DNA of 64,000 nucleotides from a candidate division WOR-3 bacterium (lineage in GTDB: Bacteria > Hydrothermota > Hydrothermia > UBA1063). The first letter of the stretch is position 1; each line of letters begins with the position of its first letter. The notes beneath the pieces were generated by a model that did no database searches, had not been told where the DNA came from, and saw only the letters and a list, made by a program, of their open reading frames with translations. The DNA lies in contig JBDRYS010000001.1 of NCBI GenBank assembly GCA_039803545.1, positions 747,866 through 811,865 of the forward strand, in the 5' to 3' direction. A program made the translations under genes and the position numbers. This document shows, piece after piece, positions 27,141-35,773 of this stretch.

Positions 27141-27869
27141 TTAATATTTAACCTCTAACAGCGTCAAACCCTTTGCAGGGGCAACGATGACCTTCCTTTC
27201 TCTCCCCTCTAAAAAATTCTGAAAAAATTCAATGCTGCAAAACTTTTTAAAGGAATAAACCATACTGCCAACAAGGGTCCTTACAAGCCTGTAAAGAAAA
27301 TGACTTCCCTCCACATAGAAAACGATCTCATCCTCCTCTCTACGCCAGTAAGCATTGTAAAACCGTACCCTTTTATCCTCTTTTTCCTTGACCATCTCAA
27401 GGAAGGAAAAATCAATTTCGCCCTTTATAAGCTCCGAACACTGTGAAAGGATTTTCTCATCTAAAGGATACGGCAACTCCCATACATACCTTGACCTGAG
27501 TGGAGAGCGTTTACCATCCAGAATTCTGTATCGATAAACCTTTGATTTTGCTGAGAATCTCGCGTGAAAATCGTCCGGGGCAGGCTCCAGAGATTTAACA
27601 TGGACATCTTGAGGCAAAATCGCATTCAAAGACCTCTTCAGCTGGTTCAGATCAAGTTGCAAATCCGAATCAAAGTGCACACTGAAAACCTGATTTTCTG
27701 CATGGACACCGGCATCCGTCCTCGATGCACCGATTAGCCGAAAATCAACGTCCCTAAACAGGGTTTTCAAAGCCTCTTTCAAAACCCCTTGAACCGTTCT
27801 TCGGTCTTTCTGAATTTGCCAACCGAAAAAATCTGTTCCGTCGTATTCCACGACACCCTTTATTACCAT
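27141..27869 (-). CDS. truA: tRNA pseudouridine(38-40) synthase
   Basis: TruA isomerizes uridines 38-40 of the tRNA anticodon arm. The 242-residue protein has the family N-terminus [12 protein letters not shown], the catalytic Asp52 motif SRTDAGVHA, the mid-protein YRYRI and the C-terminal [11 protein letters not shown]. All are complete. It is second in the operon, four bases after DUF3467. Confidence 0.95.
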   Translation of the reverse strand: MVIKGVVEYDGTDFFGWQIQKDRRTVQGVLKEALKTLFRDVDFRLIGASRTDAGVHAENQVFSVHFDSDLQLDLNQLKRSLNAILPQDVHVKSLEPAPDDFHARFSAKSKVYRYRILDGKRSPLRSRYVWELPYPLDEKILSQCSELIKGEIDFSFLEMVKEKEDKRVRFYNAYWRREEDEIVFYVEGSHFLYRLVRTLVGSMVYSFKKFCSIEFFQNFLEGRERKVIVAPAKGLTLLEVKY

Positions 27870-27872
27870 TCA

Positions 27873-28169
27873 CTATTTTTCCTCAGGTGCAAAACCGAGC
27901 TTCCGCTGTTCCATACCGAACAATTTTACCTCTCCAAATTTAGCTTCATACTGCTTGATGTTGTCCTCGAGGGCTTTTAAAAGCAATTTTGCATGCTGTG
28001 GCGTCATCAAGACCCTCGCCTGGACCTTTGCCTTTGGAAGCCCTGGTAAAATCTTTGCAAAATCGATCACAAATTCACTCGGTGAAAAGGAGATCATCAC
28101 CATATTAGAATAAACGCCCTGAGCTACATTCTCATCTAACTCTATTTCAAAAGGTTTTTGAATTTCCAT
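27873..28169 (-). CDS. DUF3467 family protein
   Basis: This 98-residue cytosolic protein has the DUF3467 pattern YSNMVMISFSPSEFVIDFA, ARVLMTPQHAKLLLKAL and a final helix. The family has no established role. It is the first gene of the ten-gene minus-strand operon, with its own promoter and AGGAGGT directly before the ATG. Ends with TAG. Small size and complete motifs argue it is intact. Confidence 0.85.
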   Translation of the reverse strand: MEIQKPFEIELDENVAQGVYSNMVMISFSPSEFVIDFAKILPGLPKAKVQARVLMTPQHAKLLLKALEDNIKQYEAKFGEVKLFGMEQRKLGFAPEEK

Positions 28170-28190
28170 ATAACCTCCTGTACTGCTTTA

Positions 28191-28219
28191 ATTTTACATG
28201 ATTTTTTCAAGTCTTTCAA
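28191..28219 (-). promoter_or_regulatory. Promoter of the DUF3467-truA-...-PLD operon (with leader)
   Basis: On the minus strand: TTGAAA (28219-28214), 17-bp spacer, TAAAAT (28196-28191), then a ~20-nt leader with AGGAGGT before the ATG at 28169. It interleaves with the gatB promoter on the other strand, so the two polymerases could compete. Confidence 0.72.
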
Positions 28220-28233
28220 AAGACCTGTAAAAT
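28205..28233 (+). promoter_or_regulatory. Promoter of gatB, predicted leaderless transcript
   Basis: TTTCAA (28205-28210, weak -35), 17-bp spacer, TAAAAT (28228-28233), six bases, ATG at 28240. No Shine-Dalgarno sequence is present. Confidence 0.62.
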
Positions 28234-28239
28234 TTTTAC

Positions 28240-29664
28240 ATGCAGGAAAATTATTACACGCGGATAGGCCTTGAAATCCACATTCAGTTAAAAACAAAAA
28301 CAAAACTCTTCTGCGGATGCAAAAACGAGTATGGTGCCATCCCCAACACCAACGTCTGTCCCGTTTGCCTTGGCTACCCCGGAGTTCTTCCCGTGCTAAA
28401 TCAGGAAGCGGTGAAAATGGCCATCAAAGTAGCCCTTGCCCTCAACGCGAGAATCAACAAACGATCAAGATTTTACAGGAAAAACTACTTCTATCCCGAC
28501 CTTCCCAAGGGCTACCAAATTACCCAGTACAGCGAATCGATAGCAGAAGATGCCTTTTTGGAGATCACTGTTCACGACGAGTCTAAAAGAATTGAAATCG
28601 AACGCATGAATATTGAAGAGGAGGCCGCTCGCTCAATTCACACGCCCCAAGGTGAAGTTCTCCTCGATTTCAACCGTAGCGGAATTCCACTCCTCGAGAT
28701 AGTTACAAAACCCTGTATAAGTTCCCCCATTGAAGCAAAACTATTCTTGGAAAAGTTCCGCGATTATATAAGGTATTTAAAAATCTCTGATTGTGATATG
28801 GAGAAGGGAGAGCTAAGGGTGGATGCCAACATATCCCTTTCACTGGATCCAAATACTTACGGCACCAAGGTAGAACTCAAAAACCTCAACTCTTTTAAAG
28901 CCGTTTATGATGCATTGACTTTTGAAAAGGAGAGGCAGGAAAAACTATTAAAAGAAGGCAAGAAAATTCACCAAGAAACTCGAATGTGGGACGAATACTT
29001 AGGTGAATCAAGACCGATGAGGACCAAAGAAGAGAGTATGGATTACCGGTACTTCCCTGAACCCGACTTGCCCGTCTTGATCCTCGACGATAAATTCATC
29101 GAAGAGGTAAAGAGGGAGATGCCCGAATTACCCGACAAAAAATACGCAAGATATGTTGAAAATTACAAATTGTCGCCGGAACAAGCCAAGCTTATCGCCT
29201 TCGATAGGGAATATTCCGAATTTTTTGATAGGATCTCAAAGGAAGTAAAAGACAAGAAATTGGTGGCCAACTGGCTCACCGTGATTTTCCCTGCCTACAT
29301 CGGTAAAACCCACCGATTTGAAGACCTGGATCCTGTGGAATTTGTGAGACTCGCCCACGCCTTAGAAATTGGTGAAATAAACAACAACCAGGCAAAGGAG
29401 GCTCTTACAAGGTTCTTCGAAAAAGGTATTTCCATTTCTAAGAGCATTCAGGAATTTGAAGAATCTTCAAAGAAATTTGATGAAACGGAACTGGAAAAGG
29501 TTATCGATGAGGTATTGGAAGAACAAAGGGAACTGGTAGAAAAGTACCTCTCGGGTAAAACCGGTGTCTTTCAGGCCATCCTCGGCCAGTGTATGAAAAA
29601 ATTGAAGGGAAGCGGTGACCCTATCAAGGTGAAGGAAATCCTTGAAAGGAAACTGAAAGGGTAA
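28240..29664 (+). CDS. gatB: Aspartyl/glutamyl-tRNA amidotransferase subunit B
   Basis: GatB carries the kinase/transamidase site that turns mischarged Glu-tRNA-Gln or Asp-tRNA-Asn into the correct product, with GatA supplying ammonia. The 474-residue protein has the GatB signature CPVCLGYPGVLPVLN at ~36-50. GIPLLEIVTKP and MRTKEESMDYRYFPEPDLP follow, and the YqeY-like C-terminal tail domain (~325-474) is present. It is monocistronic and far from gatA. Confidence 0.96.
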   Translation: MQENYYTRIGLEIHIQLKTKTKLFCGCKNEYGAIPNTNVCPVCLGYPGVLPVLNQEAVKMAIKVALALNARINKRSRFYRKNYFYPDLPKGYQITQYSESIAEDAFLEITVHDESKRIEIERMNIEEEAARSIHTPQGEVLLDFNRSGIPLLEIVTKPCISSPIEAKLFLEKFRDYIRYLKISDCDMEKGELRVDANISLSLDPNTYGTKVELKNLNSFKAVYDALTFEKERQEKLLKEGKKIHQETRMWDEYLGESRPMRTKEESMDYRYFPEPDLPVLILDDKFIEEVKREMPELPDKKYARYVENYKLSPEQAKLIAFDREYSEFFDRISKEVKDKKLVANWLTVIFPAYIGKTHRFEDLDPVEFVRLAHALEIGEINNNQAKEALTRFFEKGISISKSIQEFEESSKKFDETELEKVIDEVLEEQRELVEKYLSGKTGVFQAILGQCMKKLKGSGDPIKVKEILERKLKG

Positions 29665-30105
29665 AAAAAAGCCCTGTTTTAAGTTGTGATAAAACCGCTC
29701 TACTTTCTCGACATTAAGTCTTATTGAACGATCTTCTATTGCAGGTTCGACGCCCTTTTAGGCTCCTCTTCTTGTCGTAAGCCCTGTCTAACTCCATTTA
29801 TAATTTGATTATCGCTTGCGTTAATTTTATTATGCTCATGTTATCCCTCAATCTCTCAAATTCTTTTTCACTTCCCATACGCCTTCGACTCTTAACTTTG
29901 CCTGTTTAACGGCGCCCCTATCTCATACCTCTTTACCTTTCTACCGTTCATTTTGTGTTTCTTGCCACCTTCATTTGCTACAACTACATTGCGTTTATTC
30001 ATGCTGTAAGAACAAAAGATGTAGTATGGTCGCCGTTTTACTATGTTGTTATTTTTGATGAAACAATCCCATTTCGAGTAGATTAATTTTGAGGAACCCG
30101 CCCTC

Positions 30106-30134
30106 TTGACAAAACGGAGCATATAGTATACAAT
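30106..30134 (+). promoter_or_regulatory. Promoter of the small gene-dinB operon, predicted leaderless transcript
   Basis: Consensus TTGACA (30106-30111), 17-bp spacer, TACAAT (30129-30134), seven bases, ATG at 30142. The -10 element lies inside a 14-bp perfect palindrome. Confidence 0.75.
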
Positions 30135-30140
30135 TGTATA
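30127..30140. promoter_or_regulatory. Palindromic candidate operator over the -10 element of the dinB operon
   Basis: TATACAATTGTATA is a perfect 14-bp inverted repeat that overlaps the -10 element and ends two bases before the start codon. A dimeric repressor bound here would block transcription. The position upstream of a damage-type polymerase suggests a LexA-like or other damage-responsive regulator; none is encoded nearby. Confidence 0.55.
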
Positions 30141-30141
30141 T

Positions 30142-30387
30142 ATGGAGAACCTCAACCGGAAGGTCAATGTGATAGCTCGGTTCAACGGAACAGGGGAGGT
30201 ATATCCCATCTATATTGAATTTTCCGGTTCCCTCGTTAAACTCAGAAAGCCCGATGCCGTCTGGAAAGAGAGGGTCGGAAGGAATCTCATCACCCGGTTC
30301 TCCTCCTCCGATGGTGCAAACAGGTATATCCTCGCCTTTAACCATGAGACCCTTGAATGGAAATTGGAGGGGATAATCTATGAGTAG
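30142..30387 (+). CDS. Small beta-rich protein encoded with dinB (unknown function)
   Basis: This 81-residue soluble protein has no signal peptide. Its pattern of alternating hydrophobic strands (VNVIARF, VYPIYIEFSG, ANRYILAFN, WKLEGIIYE) suggests a small beta-barrel. It ends eight bases inside dinB, so it is almost surely translationally coupled. Small beta domains such as DUF6504 sit beside Y-family polymerases in other bacteria; a similar role here is only a guess. I do not recognise the family. It is leaderless and under the palindromic operator. Confidence 0.7.
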   Translation: MENLNRKVNVIARFNGTGEVYPIYIEFSGSLVKLRKPDAVWKERVGRNLITRFSSSDGANRYILAFNHETLEWKLEGIIYE

Positions 30388-31570
30388 AAAGTTCCTCCTC
30401 GTAGACATGGATGCCTTTTTCGTATCCTGTGAGGTCGCAGCGCGTCCGGAGTTAAAAGGCAAACCAGTGGGGGTGGTAACAGGGGCCCAGAGGCACGGCG
30501 TTGTCGCATCGGTATCCTATGAAGCAAGAAAATACGGGGTCAAGGCGGGAATGCCCACTTACAAGGCGATGGACCTATGCCCTTCCATAGTATTAATCCC
30601 TGCCGATATAGTGAAATATGCCTACATCTCCGAGTCTATAATGGATTACCTCAGGGGAAACTTTAATAAGGTGGAGGTCTTTTCCGTGGATGAGGCCTTT
30701 ATCGATGTGAGCGACATCCCGGACCCTGTGGAAACGGGTAAAGAGATAAAGAAATACATAAAGGAGCATTTTCACGTACCTTTAACCGTTGGCATTGGTC
30801 CCTCGAGGGTCATAGCCAAGATGGCTTGTGAACTCGCAAAGCCCGATGGATTAATGGAGATAAAGGAAAATGAAATTCTGGAAAAGTTGGGGGACTTGGA
30901 CGTTGAAGAAATACCGGGTATAGGCGAGAGGAGTGCAGAAGCCCTGAGGTCTATAGGCATAAGAACGGTAAGGGATCTGTGGATAACCGATGAAGAGGTC
31001 TTAGTGAGAAAATTTGGTATCAGGGGGAAATGGTTTAAAGACATGGCAATGGGAAAGGATGCAGGATACTTCACCCTTTTAGAAAATGGCCTTCAGATGA
31101 AAAGCATAGGCCATTCTGAGACCTTTCCGAGAGATGTAATAAATCCCGATGAAATCCGGGCCTATCTACTATACCTGTGTGAAAAAACGGGCAGGCGGAT
31201 GAGGAAACACAACCTTATGGGTTATGGGGTATCGGTGTACATTAGATATTCAGACTTCACCGGCAACGGAATTTCAAAGAAATTCTCAAAACCCGTCATC
31301 ACCAGCACTGAAATTTACCAAAACGCACTCTTCCTTCTCAACAGAATCCTTGAGATAAAGCCTATAAGGCTCATAGGGGTTTCCATCTTTGACCTCGAAC
31401 CCTTGAGATTGCAACTTTCCCTTTTTGAAAACAAAGAAAGAGAAATAAGACTGGAGTTTTCCCTGGATACAATAAACGATACCTATGGCGATTTTACCGT
31501 CAAACGTGCCCGCCTTGCTGGGTTAAAGATTTCCCACAGCGTAATCCCGCCAAGGGGAATACCGAGATAG
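30380..31570 (+). CDS. dinB: Y-family DNA polymerase IV
   Basis: DinB is an error-prone translesion polymerase. The 396-residue protein has metal ligands Asp9 (LVDMDAFF) and Asp104-Glu105 (FSVDEAFID). It also has the steric/finger stretch SYEARKYGVKAGMP, the thumb HhH motif EEIPGIGERSAEALRSIGI and a C-terminal little-finger domain (~240-350). No obvious beta-clamp motif stands out except QLSLFE near residue 350, which fits a clamp-binding QLxLF peptide. It overlaps the 81-residue gene by eight bases, and they are co-regulated. Confidence 0.95.
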   Translation: MSRKFLLVDMDAFFVSCEVAARPELKGKPVGVVTGAQRHGVVASVSYEARKYGVKAGMPTYKAMDLCPSIVLIPADIVKYAYISESIMDYLRGNFNKVEVFSVDEAFIDVSDIPDPVETGKEIKKYIKEHFHVPLTVGIGPSRVIAKMACELAKPDGLMEIKENEILEKLGDLDVEEIPGIGERSAEALRSIGIRTVRDLWITDEEVLVRKFGIRGKWFKDMAMGKDAGYFTLLENGLQMKSIGHSETFPRDVINPDEIRAYLLYLCEKTGRRMRKHNLMGYGVSVYIRYSDFTGNGISKKFSKPVITSTEIYQNALFLLNRILEIKPIRLIGVSIFDLEPLRLQLSLFENKEREIRLEFSLDTINDTYGDFTVKRARLAGLKISHSVIPPRGIPR

Positions 31571-31573
31571 ATT

Positions 31574-31849
31574 TTAGGTTTCCAGCCTTTCAAACCTCAC
31601 TAAAAACTTCCCAAAGGTAGGCCTTTTCATCTCCGTGATTTCAAAGTCCATCCCTGTAAAATCCTTAAGGTAGTAAATAAAATCCTGGGCATGCTCGTCG
31701 AAACAACAACTACAGGCAGCAGTAGTCCCTGTGAATTCCACAAGGAGAGAGTCTCGCTCTACCGAAACCACACTTGCTTCACACTCTGGGCTTCGGGTTT
31801 CGTTAAATTCTTTAACGAGTTTGCTTATGACTTCTTTAAAGTCCTGCAA
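31574..31849 (-). CDS. Small cysteine-containing protein of unknown function
   Basis: This 91-residue protein has a cluster ACSCCFDEHAQDF at ~49-61 with three cysteines and a nearby His and Asp. That resembles a metal or Fe-S site. The surroundings (VSVERDSLLVEFTG before, a short helix and strand after) suggest a compact alpha/beta fold a little like NifU-type domains, but I do not recognise the family. The start is TTG, supported by GGGAGG five bases upstream. It is convergent with dinB, three bases apart. Confidence 0.65.
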   Translation of the reverse strand: MQDFKEVISKLVKEFNETRSPECEASVVSVERDSLLVEFTGTTAACSCCFDEHAQDFIYYLKDFTGMDFEITEMKRPTFGKFLVRFERLET

Positions 31850-31959
31850 ATCATCCTCCCATAAATATTTTAATGCAAAGAAAGCGTATCTTTATTCCAA
31901 TCTTGGAGATAGTTACATTAGAACAACAAAGCAAGGAAGAATCAAAAACAAAAACTATA

Positions 31960-32003
31960 AAATTCAAAACTACCCTTGGCTTCCTTAAGAAAGCCAAGGG
32001 TAG
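31960..32003 (-). terminator. Terminator of the secreted protein gene at 32022
   Basis: CTACCCTTGGCTT (31970-31982) pairs with AAGCCAAGGGTAG (31991-32003), a 13-bp stem with an eight-base loop. On the minus strand it is followed by TTTTGAATTTT. It lies just past the stop at 32022. Confidence 0.85.
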
Positions 32004-32021
32004 TGAGCTGCCTTTCTTCAA

Positions 32022-32867
32022 TTAGAACTTTATTACCTTATACTGCCTATTAACCCCTTCTCCCCTCACATCGACGAAATAGACCCCACTCTTCAGTTCT
32101 TTCATAGAGAATTCATTTTTATAAGTGCCGTTTACCATGCCGCTGTAAAGATCCCTAATTTTTCTTCCGTCAGCACCGTAGAGAGAGATGTTGATATTTA
32201 AAGCTCTATTTACTGAATATTCCACAGGAAGGCTGTTAAAAACAATCTCAGGTACCCTAAGGTCAAAATTCACCCTTTCAGGGACCGAGACTACAAGGGG
32301 TCCAAAGTAGGCATTGTCGATATATACTGAATCCTCTGTGGTAGCATACTTATAGATCCTGAAATCGTACTTAAAGGTAACGGCACTATCAGCAGGCCTT
32401 ACAGTTTTAAAACTAATTTCTTGCCACTCTGAAGAGTTAGCGCTATAACCACTGTAGACTGCACTACCCACATTATTTCCAGCAGAATCTTGCCAGTAGC
32501 AATAAAGCCTCCCACCAATATTTGTTGAGTTCTCTTTAACCCATATGCTTACAAGAAAAGTATCATTTGCAAAAGGTAAGGTATCTATCCTGTTAACGTA
32601 GTGGTAAAAACTCGCATCATAGCCGGATGTATCTCCTACCACAGCTATTTTTACTCCAAAACCTTCATAACCAGGAACCTTCGCTACTGACCCTGAGACA
32701 CCACCTCCGGTACCTCTTATGTATAGATGCCAGTATTTCGGCATAGAATCTTGTCCAGTTGATGATGTATCCCACAGCTCAAAGCCTGGATTCAATAGCA
32801 TATTATAACCCTCTGCCCAAAGGGGCACTGCAAGTGCTAACCCAATAACTACTAACAACTTTTTCAT
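32022..32867 (-). CDS. Secreted protein with carbohydrate-binding-like domain and type IX-like C-terminal module
   Basis: This ~281-residue exported protein has a signal peptide (~1-18). A beta-sandwich (~20-190) follows, with NPGFELWD, WVKENS and VYIDNAYFGP, resembling CBM4_9-like jelly-rolls. The last ~75 residues form a FlgD/type IX-like module (ISLYGADGRKIRDLYSG, LKSGVYFVDVRGEG, VIKF). It is probably a surface protein binding sugars or anchored to the envelope. The ATG at 32867 has AGGAGGT just upstream; a GTG two codons before is less likely. Monocistronic with its own promoter and terminator. Confidence 0.8.
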   Translation of the reverse strand: MKKLLVVIGLALAVPLWAEGYNMLLNPGFELWDTSSTGQDSMPKYWHLYIRGTGGGVSGSVAKVPGYEGFGVKIAVVGDTSGYDASFYHYVNRIDTLPFANDTFLVSIWVKENSTNIGGRLYCYWQDSAGNNVGSAVYSGYSANSSEWQEISFKTVRPADSAVTFKYDFRIYKYATTEDSVYIDNAYFGPLVVSVPERVNFDLRVPEIVFNSLPVEYSVNRALNINISLYGADGRKIRDLYSGMVNGTYKNEFSMKELKSGVYFVDVRGEGVNRQYKVIKF

Positions 32868-32890
32868 ACACACCTCCTGTGCTTAGATAA

Positions 32891-32919
32891 ATAATAATGG
32901 GATAAAATTAAATAATCAA
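32891..32919 (-). promoter_or_regulatory. Promoter of the 32022 secreted protein gene (with leader)
   Basis: On the minus strand: TTGATT (32919-32914), 17-bp spacer, TATTAT (32896-32891). A ~20-nt leader with AGGAGGT precedes the ATG at 32867. Confidence 0.7.
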
Positions 32920-33103
32920 CACTAATAAAAGGTCGACGAAGTATGAAAATTTCTGCGCATGATGAAGACTAATATGATCCTGGGACTTAAAAGCCGGTAC
33001 CCATTTGAACTTCTTAGGTCAAAATACTACGCTTTTTTCTCTGAAACTTTAGACAAAGTACGGCTAAATGTTACACTTAGTTAGCTCTCAGTCTTTATTT
33101 CCC

Positions 33104-33849
33104 CTACTTCACTCCCAGCCGTTTCAAGATGGCATTCTCAACATCAGGTTCTGCTACCGAAGTAATTCTATTAATCAGCGGGGTGCCAACGTAAAAATAT
33201 GTATATGCAGGAGTGTTACCCCCATACAAAAATCCTTTAACAAAACCTTGCATATTAGACGTAGCTCCAGCTCTAATCACGGGTCCAGTAAGAGTAAATA
33301 CATATAAGCCTACATCATAATAGGCTGCATTAGAATCGCTAAAGAAACTTGCAGGTAATGTAAAGACGGTATCTACAACAAAGGTATCTGCCTGAATTAT
33401 ATGGATTGTATAGCCAGCATTGTTAAAAGAATAAATCCGGAAATATAAATAGTAAAAAGATGCGTTTTGGACCTTTCTCCACACCGTAAGGATATCATAT
33501 CCCACCCTAAAGGTATCTTCCCGGACAGGCTGAATGATGTACGTAGTATCAGGGATTACACATGTGCCCTGGCAACCTCCAATATTTGAGGTTAAAGTAA
33601 CTTTGTATGTTTTCCTTGATTTGTATCCCATTCGACCTTGACCTTTGATACTGTTAAGTCCGCAATTGGATCTGAGAAAAGAAAAGCTTTTTGTCCGTAA
33701 GATTTAATAAAACATACAAAAGTGGCGCTTATATTTGTGGTATCATGAACGAATACGGTATCGGGTTTAACTGTACAACCTTCGTTAACTATGGTAGATA
33801 TTTGATTACAAAACTCTGTATTCTGGCATTCAAGAACTTGAAAGAACAC
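33104..33849 (-). pseudogene. Frameshifted and 5'-truncated gene for a probable exported protein
   Basis: Two overlapping frames read as one protein: the upstream part (33849-33592, with CTVKPDTVFVHDTTN) and the downstream part (33631-33104, with YKVTLTSNIGGCQGTC and a final AEPDVENAILKRLGVK). Joining WDTNQGK to TYKVTL needs one extra base, possibly in the short A run near 33620. The upstream part has no signal peptide and starts with a weak GTG, so the 5' end also looks lost. The 5' side faces the promoter of the divergent ABC operon. The family is unknown; an assembly error is possible. Confidence 0.6.
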
Positions 33850-33866
33850 ACCTGTTACAACATTAT
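33838..33866 (+). promoter_or_regulatory. Possible promoter of the ABC/FtsX operon
   Basis: TTGAAA (33838-33843), 17-bp spacer, CATTAT (33861-33866). A leader follows with GGGAGG (33885-33890) before the ATG at 33895. The -10 is weaker than others in the window. Confidence 0.4.
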
Positions 33867-33894
33867 TATATTATTGTTTAATACGGGAGGTACG

Positions 33895-34572
33895 ATGCCT
33901 CTTTTAAAGCTGGAGAAGGTTGAAAAAATTTATATTGCAGGCAAAGTAAAGGTTCATGCTCTAAAAGGAGTTGACCTCGAGGTGGAAAAAGGTGAGATTA
34001 TCGCCCTTGTGGGGCCTTCAGGCTCCGGAAAGACAACCCTTCTTAACATCATCGGATGCATCGATAAACCGACCAGTGGAAAAGTTATAATGGAAGATAT
34101 CCTTTTAAACGAGAAGAGCCCTGATGAGCTTGCAAACCTTAGAAGATACTACTTCGGATTCATATTTCAAAGTTTCAACCTTATACCAGTTCTAAACGTT
34201 TACGAAAATGTTGAAATAGCTTTAAACCTTAAGTATCCCAAACTCTCAAAAAGGGAAAAGGAGCGCAAAATCTTTGAGATCTTGGAACTTGTCGGTTTAA
34301 AGGACAAAAAGGATGCGAAACCCCTTGAACTTTCTGGTGGTGAACAACAAAGGGTTTCCATTGCAAGGGCATTGGTTAAAGACCCTGAATTTGTCCTGGC
34401 CGACGAACCCACTGCCAACTTAGATTCAGAAACAGGAAAGAATATAGTCCACCTTATGAAAGAACTAAACGAAAAAAGAGGTGTGACCTTTATCTTTTCC
34501 ACCCACGATCCACTAATAATGCAATACGCAAAGAGGATAATTAAACTCAGAGACGGAAAAATAGAGGTATAG
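33895..34572 (+). CDS. ABC transporter ATP-binding protein, LolD/MacB type
   Basis: This 225-residue ATPase has Walker A GPSGSGKTTLLN, signature LSGGEQQRVSIARAL, Walker B FVLADEPTANLD and a switch His in FSTHD. The LolD/MacB/FtsE family works with FtsX-like permeases to extract lipoproteins or other envelope cargo. The ATG at 33895 is chosen because GGGAGG lies four bases upstream and the protein then starts like its relatives; the frame is open further upstream but without support. It is the first gene of a five-gene operon with two permeases, a LolA-like protein and a barrel. Confidence 0.92.
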   Translation: MPLLKLEKVEKIYIAGKVKVHALKGVDLEVEKGEIIALVGPSGSGKTTLLNIIGCIDKPTSGKVIMEDILLNEKSPDELANLRRYYFGFIFQSFNLIPVLNVYENVEIALNLKYPKLSKREKERKIFEILELVGLKDKKDAKPLELSGGEQQRVSIARALVKDPEFVLADEPTANLDSETGKNIVHLMKELNEKRGVTFIFSTHDPLIMQYAKRIIKLRDGKIEV

Positions 34573-34573
34573 C

Positions 34574-35773
34574 ATGATAAAAAACGCCTTCAGAAACTTG
34601 TTAAGGCATAAAAGAAGAACGCTTTTAACCTTTTCAATTCTCAGCGTGGCCATAATGTATTACATTGTTATTCAAGGGATGCTGGATGGGTTTGAAATCG
34701 AATCCATAAAAAATTTTTTGAGCTTAGAAACCGGGCATATCAAGATCACATCAAAAGAATACAATCCTGAGACCTTTGAGGGAAGAATACCAACTTATAA
34801 TGAAGTTGAAAACAAACTCAAATCCTTTCCCTATGTTGTTGGAATAGCTCCGAGGCTCAAAATTTCAGGATTCCTCGACAACGGAATAGATGAATACCCT
34901 GTAATCATCGTCGGTATAGATCCCGAGAAAGATGCAACAGTTTTTGATCTTCGAAAATACGTTCAGAAACCACTTGGACCCGAATCGATTTGGATTGGCA
35001 CGGTGATTGCAGACCGATTTAAAGTCAAGGAGGGCGACATTCTCTACTTAACCTTCAAAGGAAAAAAGGGTTCAATCGTCTCAAAAGAATTCGAAATAGC
35101 AGGCATTATAGATGCCCCCAGTTTTGTTATCAACAATTTACAGGCCTTTGCCGACCTTAGGACAATCAACGAAATCGGCGAATTTGACGGGGAAATATCA
35201 GAAATTTCAATAAAAACAGCCAATTTTAACAAAGTCCAACAGTATAAGGCAGAAATTGAAAAAGCCCTTCCGGATTTTTCCATAAAGACCTGGCAGGAAG
35301 AAGGGAAAGACTTCCTTTCTATAAGTGAGGCGAAGAAGTTTTCACAGAACATTTTGCTTTTCTTTATCATCCTGATTGGTATAATAGGAACCACTAATAC
35401 ACTGATGATTGCAGTGTATGAAAGGATTAGGGAAATTGGGACGTTAAAAGCAATTGGAATGAGAGACTACGAGGTGATGAAACTATTTATAATCGAGGGC
35501 ACACTTATAGGTATTGCTGGCTCCATTGGTGGAGTTATACTCGGTGTAATAGTTAACTATCTCCTTGTGAAGTACGGAATCGACTGGTCGCCCCTCCTTC
35601 CCAAAAACATGAATTTTGGTTACAGGGTTTCCGGAATAATTAAAAATACCTGGAATCTTAAAAGTATATGGATTTCTTTAATTCTGGGGCCTGTTTCCAC
35701 TTTGGTCGCCAGTTATTTTCCGGCAAAAAGGGCAAAGAAGCTATTGCCGGCGGAGTGTTTAAGATGGATATAA
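34574..35773 (+). CDS. FtsX/LolCE-like ABC permease (first)
   Basis: This 399-residue permease has one N-terminal membrane segment (~20-40) and a large periplasmic MacB-PCD-like domain (~45-245). Three C-terminal segments of the FtsX type (~260-390) follow, with the motif ERIREIGTLKAIGM. It starts one base after the ATPase gene. It is likely to pair with the second permease as a heterodimer, as LolC/LolE do. Substrate is unknown; lipoproteins are suggested by the LolA-like neighbour. Confidence 0.88.
   Translation: MIKNAFRNLLRHKRRTLLTFSILSVAIMYYIVIQGMLDGFEIESIKNFLSLETGHIKITSKEYNPETFEGRIPTYNEVENKLKSFPYVVGIAPRLKISGFLDNGIDEYPVIIVGIDPEKDATVFDLRKYVQKPLGPESIWIGTVIADRFKVKEGDILYLTFKGKKGSIVSKEFEIAGIIDAPSFVINNLQAFADLRTINEIGEFDGEISEISIKTANFNKVQQYKAEIEKALPDFSIKTWQEEGKDFLSISEAKKFSQNILLFFIILIGIIGTTNTLMIAVYERIREIGTLKAIGMRDYEVMKLFIIEGTLIGIAGSIGGVILGVIVNYLLVKYGIDWSPLLPKNMNFGYRVSGIIKNTWNLKSIWISLILGPVSTLVASYFPAKRAKKLLPAECLRWI

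Larger units (their letters stand above)
29665..30141. other. 477-bp gene-free stretch with broken reading frames
   Basis: No intact gene is visible. On the minus strand several short frames interrupted by stops read like coding debris, for instance KKHKMNGRKVKRYEIGAPL near 29920-29975 and DRAYDKKR near 29780, vaguely like a decayed transposase. I cannot name a family. The right end holds the promoter and palindrome of the small gene at 30142. Confidence 0.35.

Noticed and set aside
33691-33894. Longer N-terminus of the LolD-like ATPase from an upstream ATG
   Set aside because: It overlaps the decayed gene, lacks conservation, and the ATG at 33895 has a good ribosome site.
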